A DNA stretch of 64,000 bases from Lysinibacillus xylanilyticus (GCF_001183605.1 NZ_LFXJ01000002.1:312501-376500); one strand, 5' to 3'; positions 25,530 through 34,993 are shown, counted from the stretch's first letter. Program-made: numbers and translations. The notes: generated from the letters alone by a model not told the origin.

Positions 25530-26612
25530 CTACTCCCTCCATTTAAGTAATACAGCTTCAGCACAGAAGCCAGGGCCGAGAGCGACGAGCAAACCAGTAT
25601 CCTCTACTTGTCCTTCGTTTAACATAAATTGCTCCAATACATATAGCACCGTTGGAGATGACATATTTCCGTGAAATTTCAATATTTCCCGAGAAATATC
25701 AGTTTTTTTGGAAGCTAGATACAGAGTATCCTCATAAGCTTTTAACACTTTTTTACCGCCAGGATGTGCAATGAAATGGTTAAGCTGTTCACTGTATAGC
25801 TCATGTTCCAATAAAAATTGTTCAATGAATGGCCCGAGCCAATTGGTGATTATGGCAGGAATACTTTTCTGAAAAACGACATGTAGACCATTATTTTTAA
25901 TATTCCAACCCATAACATTTTCTGAATCTGGCATCCATTTAGATCCAGTCCCGATAATAGCAGGTACTGATTTTTTTACTGTAATATTCACTTCATCTCC
26001 ACAGACGAGTATGCATGCGGCTCCATCTGCAAAAAGAGAGGAACCGATTAAATTACTTTTTGAAAAATCATTTGGCTGAAAGGTTAGACTACAAAGCTCG
26101 ACACAAACGACAAGAACTTTTGCTTCTGAATGGGCACGACAAAAATCATAGGCTCTACTAACGCCGGCCGCACCACCAGCGCAACCAAGTCCCCAGAGTG
26201 GAATACGTTTAAGTCTGTCTGAAAAAGGAAGTTTATTCATAACTCGTGCATCAATACTTGGTGTGGAAATGCCAGTAGAACTCACGAAAATGATGGCATC
26301 AATGTCTTTTGGAGAAATCGGTGATTGTAAAAACGCTTCATTTTGTAAACAGGCTTGAATGACGTCAACGCTATATTGTGTAGCTAGTTCAATATATAAA
26401 TCGTTACGTTCCTCAAACGAATGATCGGTACGGTGCCATTCTGGTGGCACACAAAAATGGCGTGTTGCAATACCACCATTCTCAAAAACTTTTAAGTAGC
26501 GTTCTAATTTAGGAATCTTTGCATGAAAAAGCTCCTTCGTTAGCTCCTCCGCATTTGTCTGTTGTAATGTGTACGGTGGTTGGTATGTACTGATAGAAAT
26601 GATTTTTGACAA
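25530..26612 (-). CDS. bpsA: Type III polyketide synthase (alkylpyrone synthase)
   Basis: This 360-residue chalcone-synthase-like enzyme condenses a long-chain acyl-CoA with malonyl units to alkylpyrones. The catalytic triad is visible: Cys in GLGCAGGAAGVSRA, His in FIAHPGGKK and Asn in HGNMSSPTVL. TTG 26612 is the best start, with AAGGAG eight bases upstream; the ATG at 26648 is preceded by a C-run without a ribosome site. With the following methyltransferase it forms the bpsA-bpsB operon known in Bacillus. Confidence 0.9.
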   Translation of the reverse strand: MSKIISISTYQPPYTLQQTNAEELTKELFHAKIPKLERYLKVFENGGIATRHFCVPPEWHRTDHSFEERNDLYIELATQYSVDVIQACLQNEAFLQSPISPKDIDAIIFVSSTGISTPSIDARVMNKLPFSDRLKRIPLWGLGCAGGAAGVSRAYDFCRAHSEAKVLVVCVELCSLTFQPNDFSKSNLIGSSLFADGAACILVCGDEVNITVKKSVPAIIGTGSKWMPDSENVMGWNIKNNGLHVVFQKSIPAIITNWLGPFIEQFLLEHELYSEQLNHFIAHPGGKKVLKAYEDTLYLASKKTDISREILKFHGNMSSPTVLYVLEQFMLNEGQVEDTGLLVALGPGFCAEAVLLKWRE

Positions 26613-26690
26613 TTCAACATCTCCTTCGGAAATAGTGGTCTTGTTCATTGTATGCAGGGGGGGAGTGGATAAATGATTATTAGATTATAA

Positions 26691-26937
26691 TTGACAATTT
26701 CGGAATATTTCGCTATATTGAAAATAACTAAATCGGAAGTAGGTGATGTGACATGATGAATAGATCCGTTTTTAACGAACTGCAATTCGGTTTGTTCAGT
26801 TTCACACGCCTAAAATATACCATTTGACCACTAGTTGTAGTGAGATTTAATTCACGATTGTGGTGATTTGTATATTCTCTTAAATGTGCCTGTGAACCTT
26901 GTAACTGCCGAATTGCGCAGAGATAAGGTTTTTTTAT
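26691..26937 (+). promoter_or_regulatory. Promoter, leader ORF and attenuator ahead of the RsgA paralogue
   Basis: TTGACA (26691-26696), a 17-base spacer and TATATT (26714-26719) give a near-ideal sigma-A promoter. A leader ORF begins at 26753. The CAATTCGG inside the leader (26783-26790) is exactly complementary to CCGAATTG (26908-26915). A terminator hairpin with arms AACCTT...CTGC and GCAG...AAGGTT plus T7 ends at about 26936. Forming the long-range pair would break the CTGC/GCAG part of the terminator, as in ribosome-stalling attenuators of antibiotic-resistance genes. Confidence 0.72.
26753..26827 (+). CDS. Attenuator leader peptide, 24 residues
   Basis: The peptide reads MMNRSVFNELQFGLFSFTRL then KYTI. 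AGGTGA lies six bases before ATG 26753. It contains Arg-Leu-Lys (RLK), matching the +X+ motif at which macrolide-bound ribosomes stall in the ErmDL and Msr-type leaders. Stalling there would leave the earlier CAATTCGG stretch free to pair downstream. The function is an inference from position, motif and secondary structure. Confidence 0.6.
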   Translation: MMNRSVFNELQFGLFSFTRLKYTI

Positions 26938-26987
26938 GTTTTTATCGATTAATTACAAATGATATGCACATTTAGGAGGAAAACAAA

Positions 26988-28070
26988 TTGAATTTAACAA
27001 CTTTAGGATTTTTAACATATTTTGAAGAACAAATGACTGGATTTAAGCAGGAGGCTAAACTGGCGAATTGTGTGCCGGCTAGGGTTACTTTAGAGCATAA
27101 GCATTCCTATCGTGTTCTGGCAGAAGAAGGAGAATGGCTAGCGACGATTGCTGGACATTACGCGTATACATCATTAGCACGTGAGGATTTCCCCGCTGTT
27201 GGAGACTGGGTGCTAGTTGAAAAAATGCCTGGTGAGGAAAAGGCAATTATTCATAAATTGTTTACACGAAAATCAGCCTTTTCCCGCAAGGCCGCGGGAT
27301 TGGAAATACAAGAACAGATTGTAGCATCGAACGTTGATATCGTACTTCTAGTTATGAGCTTAAATGCTGACTTTAATATTCGTCGTTTGGAACGTTATTT
27401 AATAGCTGCGTGGGATTCAGGCGCGAAGCCGGTTGTTGTATTGACGAAGGCTGATCTCTGTGAAGATGTTGCAAGTATGATAAGTGAGGTTGAGTCTGTA
27501 GCGTTCGGTGTGGACATTTTTGTGACTAGCGCTCTGTCAGGAGAGGGAATAGAAGATATTCGTGCGCTATTTACGGAAGGTGTGACAGGAGCATTGCTTG
27601 GCTCTTCTGGTGCAGGGAAATCCACATTGACGAATGCGCTTAGTGGTGAAGAGCTTATGAAGGTTTCGGATATTCGAGAAGATGATGCGAAGGGGCGCCA
27701 TACAACAACACATCGTGAGTTAGTTCTATTGCCAGGTGACGGTTGTATAATTGATACGCCTGGAATGCGAGAGCTTCAATTATGGGATCAGAGTGATAGC
27801 TTATCTTCTAGTTTTAAGGATATTGAGGAACTTTCTGCGGCCTGTCGCTACAGGGATTGTACACATAAGAAGGAGCCAAATTGTGCTGTGCAGCAAGCAA
27901 TTACAGATGGCGTGCTTGAACAATCCCGCCTTCAAAGCTACTTTAAATTGCAAAGAGAGCTTGCTTTTATTGAACGCAAAACAAATGCTCAAGCAAAATT
28001 AAGTGAGCAACGCAAATGGAAGCAAATTTCGAAAGGCTTAAAGAAAGGTAAAAAATCAAATTTAACTTGA
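26988..28070 (+). CDS. Ribosome small-subunit-dependent GTPase A paralogue
   Basis: The 360-residue protein has an N-terminal OB-fold (about 30-95), then a circularly permuted GTPase with G4 TKAD (153-156), G5 SALSG, G1 GSSGAGKST (205-213) and G3 DTPG (256-259), and a C-terminal zinc knuckle Cys286, Cys291, His293, Cys299, the full RsgA layout. RsgA checks 30S maturation. The bacillus main rsgA sits in a phosphatase/kinase/rpe cluster, while this copy stands next to fosB and behind a leader-peptide attenuator, so I treat it as a paralogue with inducible expression. TTG 26988 follows AGGAGG. Confidence 0.88.
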   Translation: MNLTTLGFLTYFEEQMTGFKQEAKLANCVPARVTLEHKHSYRVLAEEGEWLATIAGHYAYTSLAREDFPAVGDWVLVEKMPGEEKAIIHKLFTRKSAFSRKAAGLEIQEQIVASNVDIVLLVMSLNADFNIRRLERYLIAAWDSGAKPVVVLTKADLCEDVASMISEVESVAFGVDIFVTSALSGEGIEDIRALFTEGVTGALLGSSGAGKSTLTNALSGEELMKVSDIREDDAKGRHTTTHRELVLLPGDGCIIDTPGMRELQLWDQSDSLSSSFKDIEELSAACRYRDCTHKKEPNCAVQQAITDGVLEQSRLQSYFKLQRELAFIERKTNAQAKLSEQRKWKQISKGLKKGKKSNLT

Positions 28071-28107
28071 TATAAGAGTGAGCGATTTCATAGTTGGAGG
28101 CACCAAA

Positions 28108-28533
28108 ATGACAATCCAAAACATAAATCATTTATTATTTTCAGTTTCGAATTTAGAGGAATCCATCGCATTCTATGAAAAGGTTTTTGACGCAAAATTA
28201 TTAGTGAAAGGTAGAAGCACAGCCTATTTTGATGTAAATGGGCTGTGGCTTGCCCTTAATGTAGAGAAGGATATCCCGCGTAATGACATACATCAATCCT
28301 ATACACATATAGCGTTTTCTATCCATGAGGACGATTTTGACGATATGTATGAAAAGTTAGTTCATCTTAATGTCAATATTCTGGATGGCCGACAAAGAGA
28401 TGTACGAGATAAAAAATCGATTTACTTCACGGATCCAGATGGTCACAAATTCGAATTCCATACAGGGACTTTACAGGATCGATTGGATTATTATAAGAAA
28501 GAAAAAGTGCATATGGAATTTTTTGATGTCTAA
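28108..28533 (+). CDS. fosB: Fosfomycin thiol transferase
   Basis: The 141-residue glyoxalase-fold enzyme matches FosB across its length: [47 protein letters not shown] and [11 protein letters not shown]. The metal ligands His8, His67 and Glu116 are present. FosB opens the epoxide of fosfomycin with bacillithiol in Bacillus-type bacteria. ATG 28108 follows TTGGAGG, so the frame start at 28078 is rejected. It sits 37 bases after the RsgA paralogue and probably shares its transcript. Confidence 0.92.
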   Translation: MTIQNINHLLFSVSNLEESIAFYEKVFDAKLLVKGRSTAYFDVNGLWLALNVEKDIPRNDIHQSYTHIAFSIHEDDFDDMYEKLVHLNVNILDGRQRDVRDKKSIYFTDPDGHKFEFHTGTLQDRLDYYKKEKVHMEFFDV

Positions 28534-28587
28534 TGTTGCAACACTCTTTCTGATGAAAACGTTGATAATAGTAGAAGGGGTGATTTT

Positions 28588-29235
28588 GTGAAAAAAGCTA
28601 TTATTTTTGATATGGATGGTACTTTATTTCAAACAAATCTAATATTAGAGCCAGCGCTAGCGGCAACGTTTGATGTGTTACGTGCAAAGGGCCTGTGGCA
28701 GGGAGAAACACCAATAGAGAAATACCGCGAAATTATGGGGGTTCCATTACCTGTTGTCTGGGAGACGTTATGTCCTGTGCATACGCTAGAGACACGTGAA
28801 GAAAGCAATGCATTATTCCATGTTAAGCTTATTGAACAAATACGAAATCGTCAGGGCGCATTGTATTCAAATGCAGAGCAAACACTGTCCGCTTTGGCAG
28901 AAAACTATGATTTATTCATTGCTAGTAATGGGCAAACTGAGTATTTACAAGCAATAGTAGAAACCTATCAATTACAGCGTTTTATCAAAGGTACATATAG
29001 TATTCAGTCCATTTCAAGTGGTCATAAATCTGATTTAGTGAAAAAGGTCATTGAGGAAAATGCCATTGAACGCGGAGCAGTTGTAGGTGATCGTTCTTCT
29101 GATATTCAGGCGGCGCAAGACAATCAGTTACTCTCAGTCGGTGTCCGATTCGACTTTGCGCAGGATACAGAATTACAGAAGGCAGACATTGTTATTGATG
29201 ATTTAAAAGAGCTACTTTATATAAAGGTAGGATAA
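28588..29235 (+). CDS. HAD-superfamily hydrolase (phosphatase-like)
   Basis: The 215-residue protein shows the HAD motifs DMDGT (8-12; nucleophile Asp8), ASNGQTEYL as motif II, a conserved Lys in GHKSDLVKK, and GDRSSDI as the acidic motif. A helical cap between motif I and II is of subfamily I, like Gph or PpaX phosphatases. GTG 28588 follows AAGGGG and lies 54 bases after fosB. Substrate is unknown; many of these enzymes dephosphorylate small phosphorylated metabolites. Confidence 0.83.
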   Translation: MKKAIIFDMDGTLFQTNLILEPALAATFDVLRAKGLWQGETPIEKYREIMGVPLPVVWETLCPVHTLETREESNALFHVKLIEQIRNRQGALYSNAEQTLSALAENYDLFIASNGQTEYLQAIVETYQLQRFIKGTYSIQSISSGHKSDLVKKVIEENAIERGAVVGDRSSDIQAAQDNQLLSVGVRFDFAQDTELQKADIVIDDLKELLYIKVG

Positions 29236-29256
29236 AATATTTCTATCAACTACATT

Positions 29257-29320
29257 TTTTGATTTATCGCGTAACTTTTTCATTTTATCGAAAACTTTCA
29301 GTCATTTATCGACATGCATT
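29257..29320 (+). repeat. Degenerate short tandem repeat, unit about 21 bp
   Basis: Three loosely repeated units share TTTATCG: ATTTATCGCGTAACTTTTTC, then ATTTTATCGAAAACTTTCAG, then ATTTATCGACATG. They lie just upstream of the metG promoter. The period and count are approximate. Confidence 0.4.
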
Positions 29321-29655
29321 GCAATTCAAGGGTAGAAAGAGTAAAATGGTGGAAATCTATAGTAAAAGCTTTGATAAGGAAAAGTAAATTGGGTAAGTAT
29401 TATATAGAGAGCCTCTGTTGGTGGAAATGAGGTAAATGCCCCCTTTTGAAAATGACCTTTGAGCTTCGTACCGAAAGCAAGTTTGCGAGTAGATTACGAC
29501 GAGATGGGCACTCGTTACAACAGCGGCAGTATCTTTCATTCCTTTTAAGATGGAACGTACTGATGGAGGCAAATAGTGTGAGCTATTTGTAAATATAGGT
29601 GGTAACACGGGTATACTCGTCCTAATCAATTTTGATTAGGGCGTTTTTTTTTTAT
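29319..29655 (+). promoter_or_regulatory. Methionine T-box leader with promoter and terminator
   Basis: TTGCAA (29319-29324), 17 bases and TAAAAT (29342-29347) form the promoter. The leader carries the T-box sequence AGGTGGTAACACGGG. The terminator has arms CCTAATCA/TGATTAGG and then GCG and a T-run. The likely specifier codon ATG is read in GAAAATGACC, which fits control of the methionyl-tRNA synthetase gene by uncharged methionine tRNA. Confidence 0.87.
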
Positions 29656-29780
29656 CTTCATTCAGGGCTTACCTGAATAAAGATAAAACCTCCGGCGGAT
29701 GTCATGGATTTTAAAAGGAAGAATTGTGCTAGCACAATTCAAAATCCAGACGGCAATTACGCCAAGGCGCAATTGATTTA
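29651..29780 (+). repeat. Class-2 dispersed repeat fragment between T-box and metG
   Basis: It opens with CTTCATTCAGG, then GATAAAACCTCCGGCGGATG as at 14567, and ends CAATTACGCCAAGGCGCAATTG (mostly paired), followed by ATTTA. In its middle, 29721-29740 is a perfect 20-bp palindrome (GAATTGTGCT/AGCACAATTC) flanked by GGATTTT...AAAATCC. The stretch lies in the transcript after the T-box terminator. Confidence 0.72.
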
Positions 29781-29820
29781 CAATTTTTTTGTACAATTTT
29801 TTCGAGGGGAGCAACTTAGG

Positions 29821-31455
29821 ATGACAATCGTTATTGGAGGCGCGTGGCCATATGCAAATGGTTCTTTGCATTTAGGGCATGTTGCCGCATTATTACCAGG
29901 TGATATTTTGGCTAGATATTATCGACAAAAGGGCGAGAAGGTATTGTATGTTTCGGGAAGTGACTGTAATGGCACGCCGATTTCTATTCGGGCTGCACAG
30001 GAAAATACGACAACGGAAGCAATTGCTAATCATTATCACGAGGAGTTTTCAAGATGCTTCAATGATTTAGGATTTACCTATGATTTGTATACGAGAACCG
30101 ACGCTCAGCATCATCATGAATCTGTTCAAACAATTTTTTTGCAGCTACTAGCGAACAATTTTTTATACAAAAAGAAAATTGAACAAGCATATTGTGAAAC
30201 GGACAAGCAGTTTTTGCCGGACCGATTTGTAGAGGGAATTTGTCCAAACTGTGGAGCGAAGGCACGCGGTGACCAATGTGATAATTGCTCAACAATTTTA
30301 GACCCACTCGATTTAATCGATAAACGTTGTAAAATTTGTGGGAATGAGCCAATTATAAGGGAGACAGAGCACTTCTATTTTGCATTTAGTCAGTTTCAAG
30401 GGAGGCTGGAAACTTATTTAGCAGAAGCAAAGGCAGAAAAACGCTGGAGGGACAATGCTTTAGGTTTGACAGAGCGTTACTTGGCAGAAGGGGTCCCTGA
30501 CCGTGCGGTAACAAGAGATTTACCAAATGGTATAGATGTGCCCGTACCAGGTTTTGAAGGTAAAAAAATATATGTGTGGATTGAAGCAGTAGCAGGTTAC
30601 TTAACAGCGAGTATTGAATGGGCGAAGCAGCATCAAATAGCGATTGAAGATTTGTGGAATGAAGAAACGATTTCGTATTATGTGCATGGTAAAGATAATA
30701 TTCCGTTCCATACTGTTATATGGCCAGCTATTCTTATGGGGATAGGAGCGAAGGCCTTACCTACACATATTGTATCGAACGAATATTTAACATTAGAAAA
30801 ACGAAAATTATCGACGAGCCAAAACTGGGCGGTATGGGTGCCTTATATTTTGAGTCGATACGATGCAGATTCTATTCGTTATTTTTTAACAATGAATGCA
30901 CCAGAAAATCGCGATACTGATTTCTCTTGGCGAGAATTTATTTATAGTCATAATGGCGAATTACTTGGCGCTTACGGTAATTTTGTTAATCGAACATTGA
31001 AGTTTTTAGAAAAATCAGTTGATCGTCAAGTGCCTCATGCCGAGATAGATGACACTATTCGAAAACAAACAATTCAGCTGTTTAATGAAGTTGGGATTCA
31101 TATAGAAGCGGGGCATTTTAAACAAGCTTTAGAAGCTATTTTTGAATACATTCGTGGAGCTAATCGATATTTTGACGAACAGCAGCCGTGGCTACAGGTG
31201 AAAGAGAATGTGGAGGCTGGCAACCGAACACTTGCAACGTGTGTTTATATTATTGCTAATCTTGGACAGCTGTTACATCCATTTTTACCGTTTTCAGCAG
31301 AGAAGGTGAGAAAAATGTTAGGTATCAATGAAGTGATGTGGCATGAGCAAGTGGAGTTACCAACAAGCATTGGCGAAGTGACACCACTATTTGAACGTCT
31401 TGATGTTGAATTAATTGAAGAGGAATATCAAAAGTTAGTGGAGGGCAGCCAATAG
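29821..31455 (+). CDS. metG: Methionyl-tRNA synthetase, short second-type enzyme
   Basis: This 544-residue enzyme charges methionine tRNA. HLGH is at 17-20. A two-knuckle zinc domain shows four CxxC pairs ([16 protein letters not shown] and CKICGNEP). A KLSTS sequence (329-333) stands where KMSKS is usual. The C-terminal dimerisation domain of B. subtilis MetS (664 aa) is absent, as in second-type MetRS found in some Firmicutes and in S. pneumoniae, where they tolerate MetRS inhibitors. GAGGGGAG precedes ATG 29821; the frame from 29704 is rejected as repeat-derived. A T-box controls it. Confidence 0.87.
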   Translation: MTIVIGGAWPYANGSLHLGHVAALLPGDILARYYRQKGEKVLYVSGSDCNGTPISIRAAQENTTTEAIANHYHEEFSRCFNDLGFTYDLYTRTDAQHHHESVQTIFLQLLANNFLYKKKIEQAYCETDKQFLPDRFVEGICPNCGAKARGDQCDNCSTILDPLDLIDKRCKICGNEPIIRETEHFYFAFSQFQGRLETYLAEAKAEKRWRDNALGLTERYLAEGVPDRAVTRDLPNGIDVPVPGFEGKKIYVWIEAVAGYLTASIEWAKQHQIAIEDLWNEETISYYVHGKDNIPFHTVIWPAILMGIGAKALPTHIVSNEYLTLEKRKLSTSQNWAVWVPYILSRYDADSIRYFLTMNAPENRDTDFSWREFIYSHNGELLGAYGNFVNRTLKFLEKSVDRQVPHAEIDDTIRKQTIQLFNEVGIHIEAGHFKQALEAIFEYIRGANRYFDEQQPWLQVKENVEAGNRTLATCVYIIANLGQLLHPFLPFSAEKVRKMLGINEVMWHEQVELPTSIGEVTPLFERLDVELIEEEYQKLVEGSQ

Positions 31456-31463
31456 GAAAAATG

Positions 31464-31498
31464 AAAGCAGTATGACTCAATATTGTCATACTGCTTTT
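31464..31498. terminator. Terminator between metG and leuA, likely bidirectional
   Basis: A 13-bp perfect stem AAAGCAGTATGAC/GTCATACTGCTTT is followed by TT. It can serve both converging genes. Confidence 0.78.
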
Positions 31499-31545
31499 AA
31501 CTTCTTTCCGAAAGCATTGTTTATCTGTAGCGACAGCTACAATTA
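31497..31545 (+). repeat. Class-2 dispersed repeat remnant
   Basis: TTAACTTCTTTCCG starts it and CTGTAGCGACAGCTACAATTA ends it. It is short and lacks the palindromic tail. Confidence 0.55.
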
Positions 31546-31546
31546 T

Positions 31547-33118
31547 TTAATTCATAACAGGCGTTAATCTAGCAACAACAATACTATTGATAGCATTAAT
31601 ATAAGCTAGCGCACTCGCTTTTAAAATATCTGTATCCGCAGCTTTTGCGATATACTTTTCACCTTCATGCTCGATTGTAATTTTTACTTTACCAAGAGCT
31701 TCTTTACCACGAGATACACTATTGATATTATACTCTACAAGTTTCACATCGATATTTGTAATTTCTGCGATGGCTGAATATAGGGCATCAATTGGACCTG
31801 AGCCAACCGCACTTGCTTTAAATATCTCGTCACCTTTACGTACTCTCACACTTGCTGACGGAAAGCTTGCATTGCTGACGACTTGTAAATCATCAAAGTC
31901 AAAGAATTGATCACTATAATGAGTGGCATTAGCATGGTTTGCGTCATGTTTTTCATAATAGCTTTCCACAATAACATATAAATCGTGATCATAAACTTCT
32001 TTCTTTGCATCAGCCAGCTTTAAAAAGCCTTCGAAGATTCCTTCAAATTCATCTGCTGAAAGATTGGAAAAGCCAAGTTTTTCAAGGGCATTTTTCACCG
32101 CGTGACGCCCAGAGCGAGCTGTAAGGACTAGCTCCATATCGTCAAGACCTACATCTTCTGGATGTACAATTTCATAGGCATCACGAGATTTTAGAAGGCC
32201 GTCTTGATGAATACCAGAGGAATGGGCAAAAGCATTATCTCCAGTAATCGCTTTGTTTACTTGTACGTCTAAGCCCATAAAGCTTGAAACAAGACGAGAC
32301 GTATTCATAATTTCTCTTGTGTTGATACGTGTCTCTGCATTGTATACAGAACTGCGTGTCTTCAACGCCATAACGACTTCTTCTAATGCTGCATTTCCTG
32401 CACGTTCGCCAATGCCGTTAATTGTACATTCTACTTTATCCGCGCCGTTTTTAATCGCAGCTAGTGTGTTCGCAGTAGCCATACCAAGGTCATTATGGCA
32501 ATGAACACTCAACAAAACGCTATCGTCTAGGTTTTTCATACGCTCATTTAGTTTATAAATCATCGCTCCGAATTCTTCTGGTTCTGCAAAGCCGACTGTG
32601 TCAGGTACATTAATCATAGTTGCACCAGCCTTCATGACGGCTTCGATTGTTTTCCAAAGATACTCGAAATCTGAACGTGATGCGTCTTCTGTTGAATATT
32701 GGACTTGTGGTAGCAGCGTTTTTGCATACTTTACCGCATCAACGCCAATCTGTAGAATTTGATCCTTGGATTTGCTAAATTTTTTCTCAACATGAATATC
32801 TGAAGTACCAAGCACCATATGAATCATCGGATTTTCAGCGTATTTTACAGCGTTATAAACAGCATCAATATCTGCCTGTACGGCACGAGCTAAAGCGGTA
32901 ATCATAATGTCATTTGTATTTCCGACTTTTTGTGCGACAGCTTTAACTGCATCAAAATCTCCTTGTGATGAAGCCGGGAAACCAGCTTCGATAATATCGA
33001 CGCCTAATTTTTTGAGTTGCTGTGCAATCTCTACTTTTTCGTATAAATTCAGTTTTGCACCAGGCACTTGCTCGCCGTCACGTAAAGTTGTATCAAACAC
33101 CCAAATTTTTCTTCCCAT
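31547..33118 (-). CDS. leuA: 2-isopropylmalate synthase
   Basis: The 523-residue enzyme condenses acetyl-CoA with 2-oxoisovalerate, the first step of leucine synthesis. The catalytic TIM barrel has DTTLRDGEQVPG near the start and LSVHCHNDLGMA (metal His residues). The C-terminal LeuA regulatory domain (about 395-520) supports leucine feedback. ATG 33118 with AAAGGAG at nine bases is preferred to TTG 33124. No leuBCD or ilv genes follow, so it is transcribed alone from the T-box promoter upstream. Confidence 0.93.
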   Translation of the reverse strand: MGRKIWVFDTTLRDGEQVPGAKLNLYEKVEIAQQLKKLGVDIIEAGFPASSQGDFDAVKAVAQKVGNTNDIMITALARAVQADIDAVYNAVKYAENPMIHMVLGTSDIHVEKKFSKSKDQILQIGVDAVKYAKTLLPQVQYSTEDASRSDFEYLWKTIEAVMKAGATMINVPDTVGFAEPEEFGAMIYKLNERMKNLDDSVLLSVHCHNDLGMATANTLAAIKNGADKVECTINGIGERAGNAALEEVVMALKTRSSVYNAETRINTREIMNTSRLVSSFMGLDVQVNKAITGDNAFAHSSGIHQDGLLKSRDAYEIVHPEDVGLDDMELVLTARSGRHAVKNALEKLGFSNLSADEFEGIFEGFLKLADAKKEVYDHDLYVIVESYYEKHDANHANATHYSDQFFDFDDLQVVSNASFPSASVRVRKGDEIFKASAVGSGPIDALYSAIAEITNIDVKLVEYNINSVSRGKEALGKVKITIEHEGEKYIAKAADTDILKASALAYINAINSIVVARLTPVMN

Positions 33119-33233
33119 TTTCAAACACTCCTTTTGTTGTAGTTGTCATTATATTGATATTGTCTCTGCTTTGAACCGTTAGCTCTGTTAGAGACGAAAT
33201 CCACACCTAGGCCAATAAACTTTTTGGAATCAA

Positions 33234-33544
33234 TAAAAAAACCCGCCTCTATATAAAAATATAGAGACGAGTTATGCTCGCGGTACCACTCTAATTGACC
33301 TTCTCTTTACAGAAAAAGTCCCCTTATCGACAGCTGTCACTGTCTATCCCGTTAACGGAGGAAACCGACGTCCCTTACTCAAAATTCAGGGAGTGGCTCA
33401 TGGACGAGTTCAAAATGTGTGCCTATCGGTTTACACCAACCACCGACTCTCTACAAGTACACTTGCATTTCTACTATTTCCAATCTTGGCCTACAATAAT
33501 GTGTTGTTGAAAGCAATAATACTTGGATATTGTTGGTTTGTCAA
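33234..33544 (-). promoter_or_regulatory. Leucine T-box leader with promoter and terminator
   Basis: On the minus strand the promoter TTGACA (33544-33539), a 17-base spacer and TATTAT (33521-33516) precede the leader. AGAGTGGTACCGCG (33292-33279) is the canonical T-box sequence, and CTCTATAT/ATATAGAG followed by a T-run is the terminator. A CTC codon in GAACTCG is the likely leucine specifier. Uncharged leucine tRNA would open leuA expression. Confidence 0.9.
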
Positions 33545-33642
33545 TAATATTCTAAAAATTATTTCTTTTCTGTCTTATGTAATGGCAGTACCTTATTATG
33601 GATTCGAACCTTTAATAATATTAAAAAAACTCCCTTATATTT

Positions 33643-33939
33643 GGCTGATCTCTGAAATTTTGGGATGGCGTTGTTAAAACGTATGCCATGATTGGAGTGG
33701 AGGCTGGGCGACTCCTTGGGGATTAGCAATAGCGGATCGAAGGCTAAAACCATCACGTCCTGTGATAACGCCTTCGTGACCAACATCCTGCTGCTGACGC
33801 TTCGTTAGCACTACGCTTTCGCGCAAAAGACATCTGTTGGCCCAAGCGGCTCATCGGACGCCCCCAGGAAGCTCTGCTCTGCGCGAAAGCGAAGCGGCAG
33901 CGATAAAAGCGCCCAGGCGGAACGGAAATCAACCCTACG
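33643..33939 (+). repeat. Dispersed repeat, class 1, most complete copy
   Basis: The blocks are GGCTGATCTCTGAAA, GCTGGGCGACTCCTTGGGGA, the hairpin core at 33738-33776 (CGAAGGC/GCCTTCG outer, ATCAC/GTGAT inner), a block with CACTACGCTTTCGCGCAAAA and CATCTGTTGGCCC, then CCCCCAGGAAGCTCTGC, GCGAAAGCGAAGCGGCAGC and GGAACGGAAATCAACCCT. This copy serves as the reference for the others and shows the single unit that expanded at 6708-7212. Confidence 0.9.
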
Positions 33940-34029
33940 TTTTGATAATAATTAATATTTCCCGCAATTAATGTAAATATTTATGAGATAATATTTGGGT
34001 AATTAACAGTTTAGAAAGAAGGCGTGACT

Positions 34030-34779
34030 ATGAAATTTGTATTTGATTTAGACGGTACGATTTGTTTTAAGGGTCAACCATTAAGTAAGGGAATTACTAA
34101 TGCTCTAGAAGCTTGCATCGGGAATGGCCATGAAATCATTTTTGCATCAGCTCGTCCAATTCGTGATTTATTACCTGTATTACCGGAAACAATGCGGAAA
34201 TTTTCAATGGTAGGGGGAAATGGTGCATTTGTTGCACGGAACGGGGAAACTGTTGAGGTAACTGCATTTGCAGGGGGAATTGTAGAAGAGATTCAAAACA
34301 TTATTTCAGCATTTCAACTACCGTATTTAGTTGATGGTGATTGGGATTATGCGTATACAGGTAGTGAGGCACATCCGATTTATCAAAATTTAGATCCACT
34401 AAAGCTTGCGAAAAATGTGTCATTACATGAGCTAAAAGATATCGTAAAAATTGTTTTATTTCCTGGAGAGCAACATAAAGAAATATTGGCTGAATTACAG
34501 AAATTACCGATATCGGTGTATGAACATACATCAGAAAATATTGTAGATATGAGCCCGAATGGAATTGATAAATGGAATGGCTTAATGAAATTAGGTGTTG
34601 CTGAAGGTGGATTTATCGCGTTTGGGAATGATGCGAACGATGCATCCATGTTTGTAAAGGCGAAGGAAAGCGTTTGTGTAGGTGTGCATAAAGTACGTGA
34701 GCTTGCATCTTTACATGTACCAAGTGAGGAAACAGCAGTGATCAAGATGCTAGATGTGTTAAATGAAAAGTACAAATAA
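34030..34779 (+). CDS. HAD-superfamily hydrolase, Cof-like subfamily IIB
   Basis: The 249-residue protein starts MKFVFDLDGTICFKG (motif I DLDGT), then ASARP as motif II, a cap with YLVDGDWDYAYTG, and the final GNDANDASMF motif with a preceding KWNGLMKLG lysine. This is the Cof-type HAD layout of sugar-phosphate or phospholipid phosphatases. ATG 34030 follows AAGAAGG; the GTG at 34024 is too close. It precedes the HD pseudogene by a few bases. Confidence 0.82.
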   Translation: MKFVFDLDGTICFKGQPLSKGITNALEACIGNGHEIIFASARPIRDLLPVLPETMRKFSMVGGNGAFVARNGETVEVTAFAGGIVEEIQNIISAFQLPYLVDGDWDYAYTGSEAHPIYQNLDPLKLAKNVSLHELKDIVKIVLFPGEQHKEILAELQKLPISVYEHTSENIVDMSPNGIDKWNGLMKLGVAEGGFIAFGNDANDASMFVKAKESVCVGVHKVRELASLHVPSEETAVIKMLDVLNEKYK

Positions 34780-34782
34780 GAG

Positions 34783-34958
34783 ATGACATCAATGGATTTA
34801 CGTAATGTGTTAAAACTTTTGCATGAGACGGAAGGCTTGAAACGTGAGCTACGACATAGTGGCTTTCAGAAGGAAGACAGGAAAGTGTAGTGGAGGCATA
34901 CATAGCGAGTAGCATTATGTCGATGGTACCGCAAAAATATCAGCTATCCAATAAATGA
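34783..34958 (+). pseudogene. Frameshifted remnant of an HD-domain hydrolase (YfbR/HDOD-like)
   Basis: Frame 1 gives MDLRNVLKLLHETEGLKREL then RHS, and the neighbouring frame continues WLSEGRQESVVEAYIAS and IMSMVPQ. Put together they match the N-terminus of YfbR-like HD hydrolases (typically RHSWLSNGRQESVAEHSW). A one-base loss after RHS, loss of the HD His and a stop after about 58 codons show decay. Only the first quarter of a roughly 200-residue gene remains. Confidence 0.6.
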
Positions 34959-34993
34959 TATCATTAAAATATACTAGATTTAAAAGATATAAA

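Noticed and set aside
29704..29820. Extended N-terminus for MetRS
   Set aside because: The added residues come from repeat DNA; the conserved N-terminus [14 protein letters not shown] starts at 29821 with its own ribosome site.
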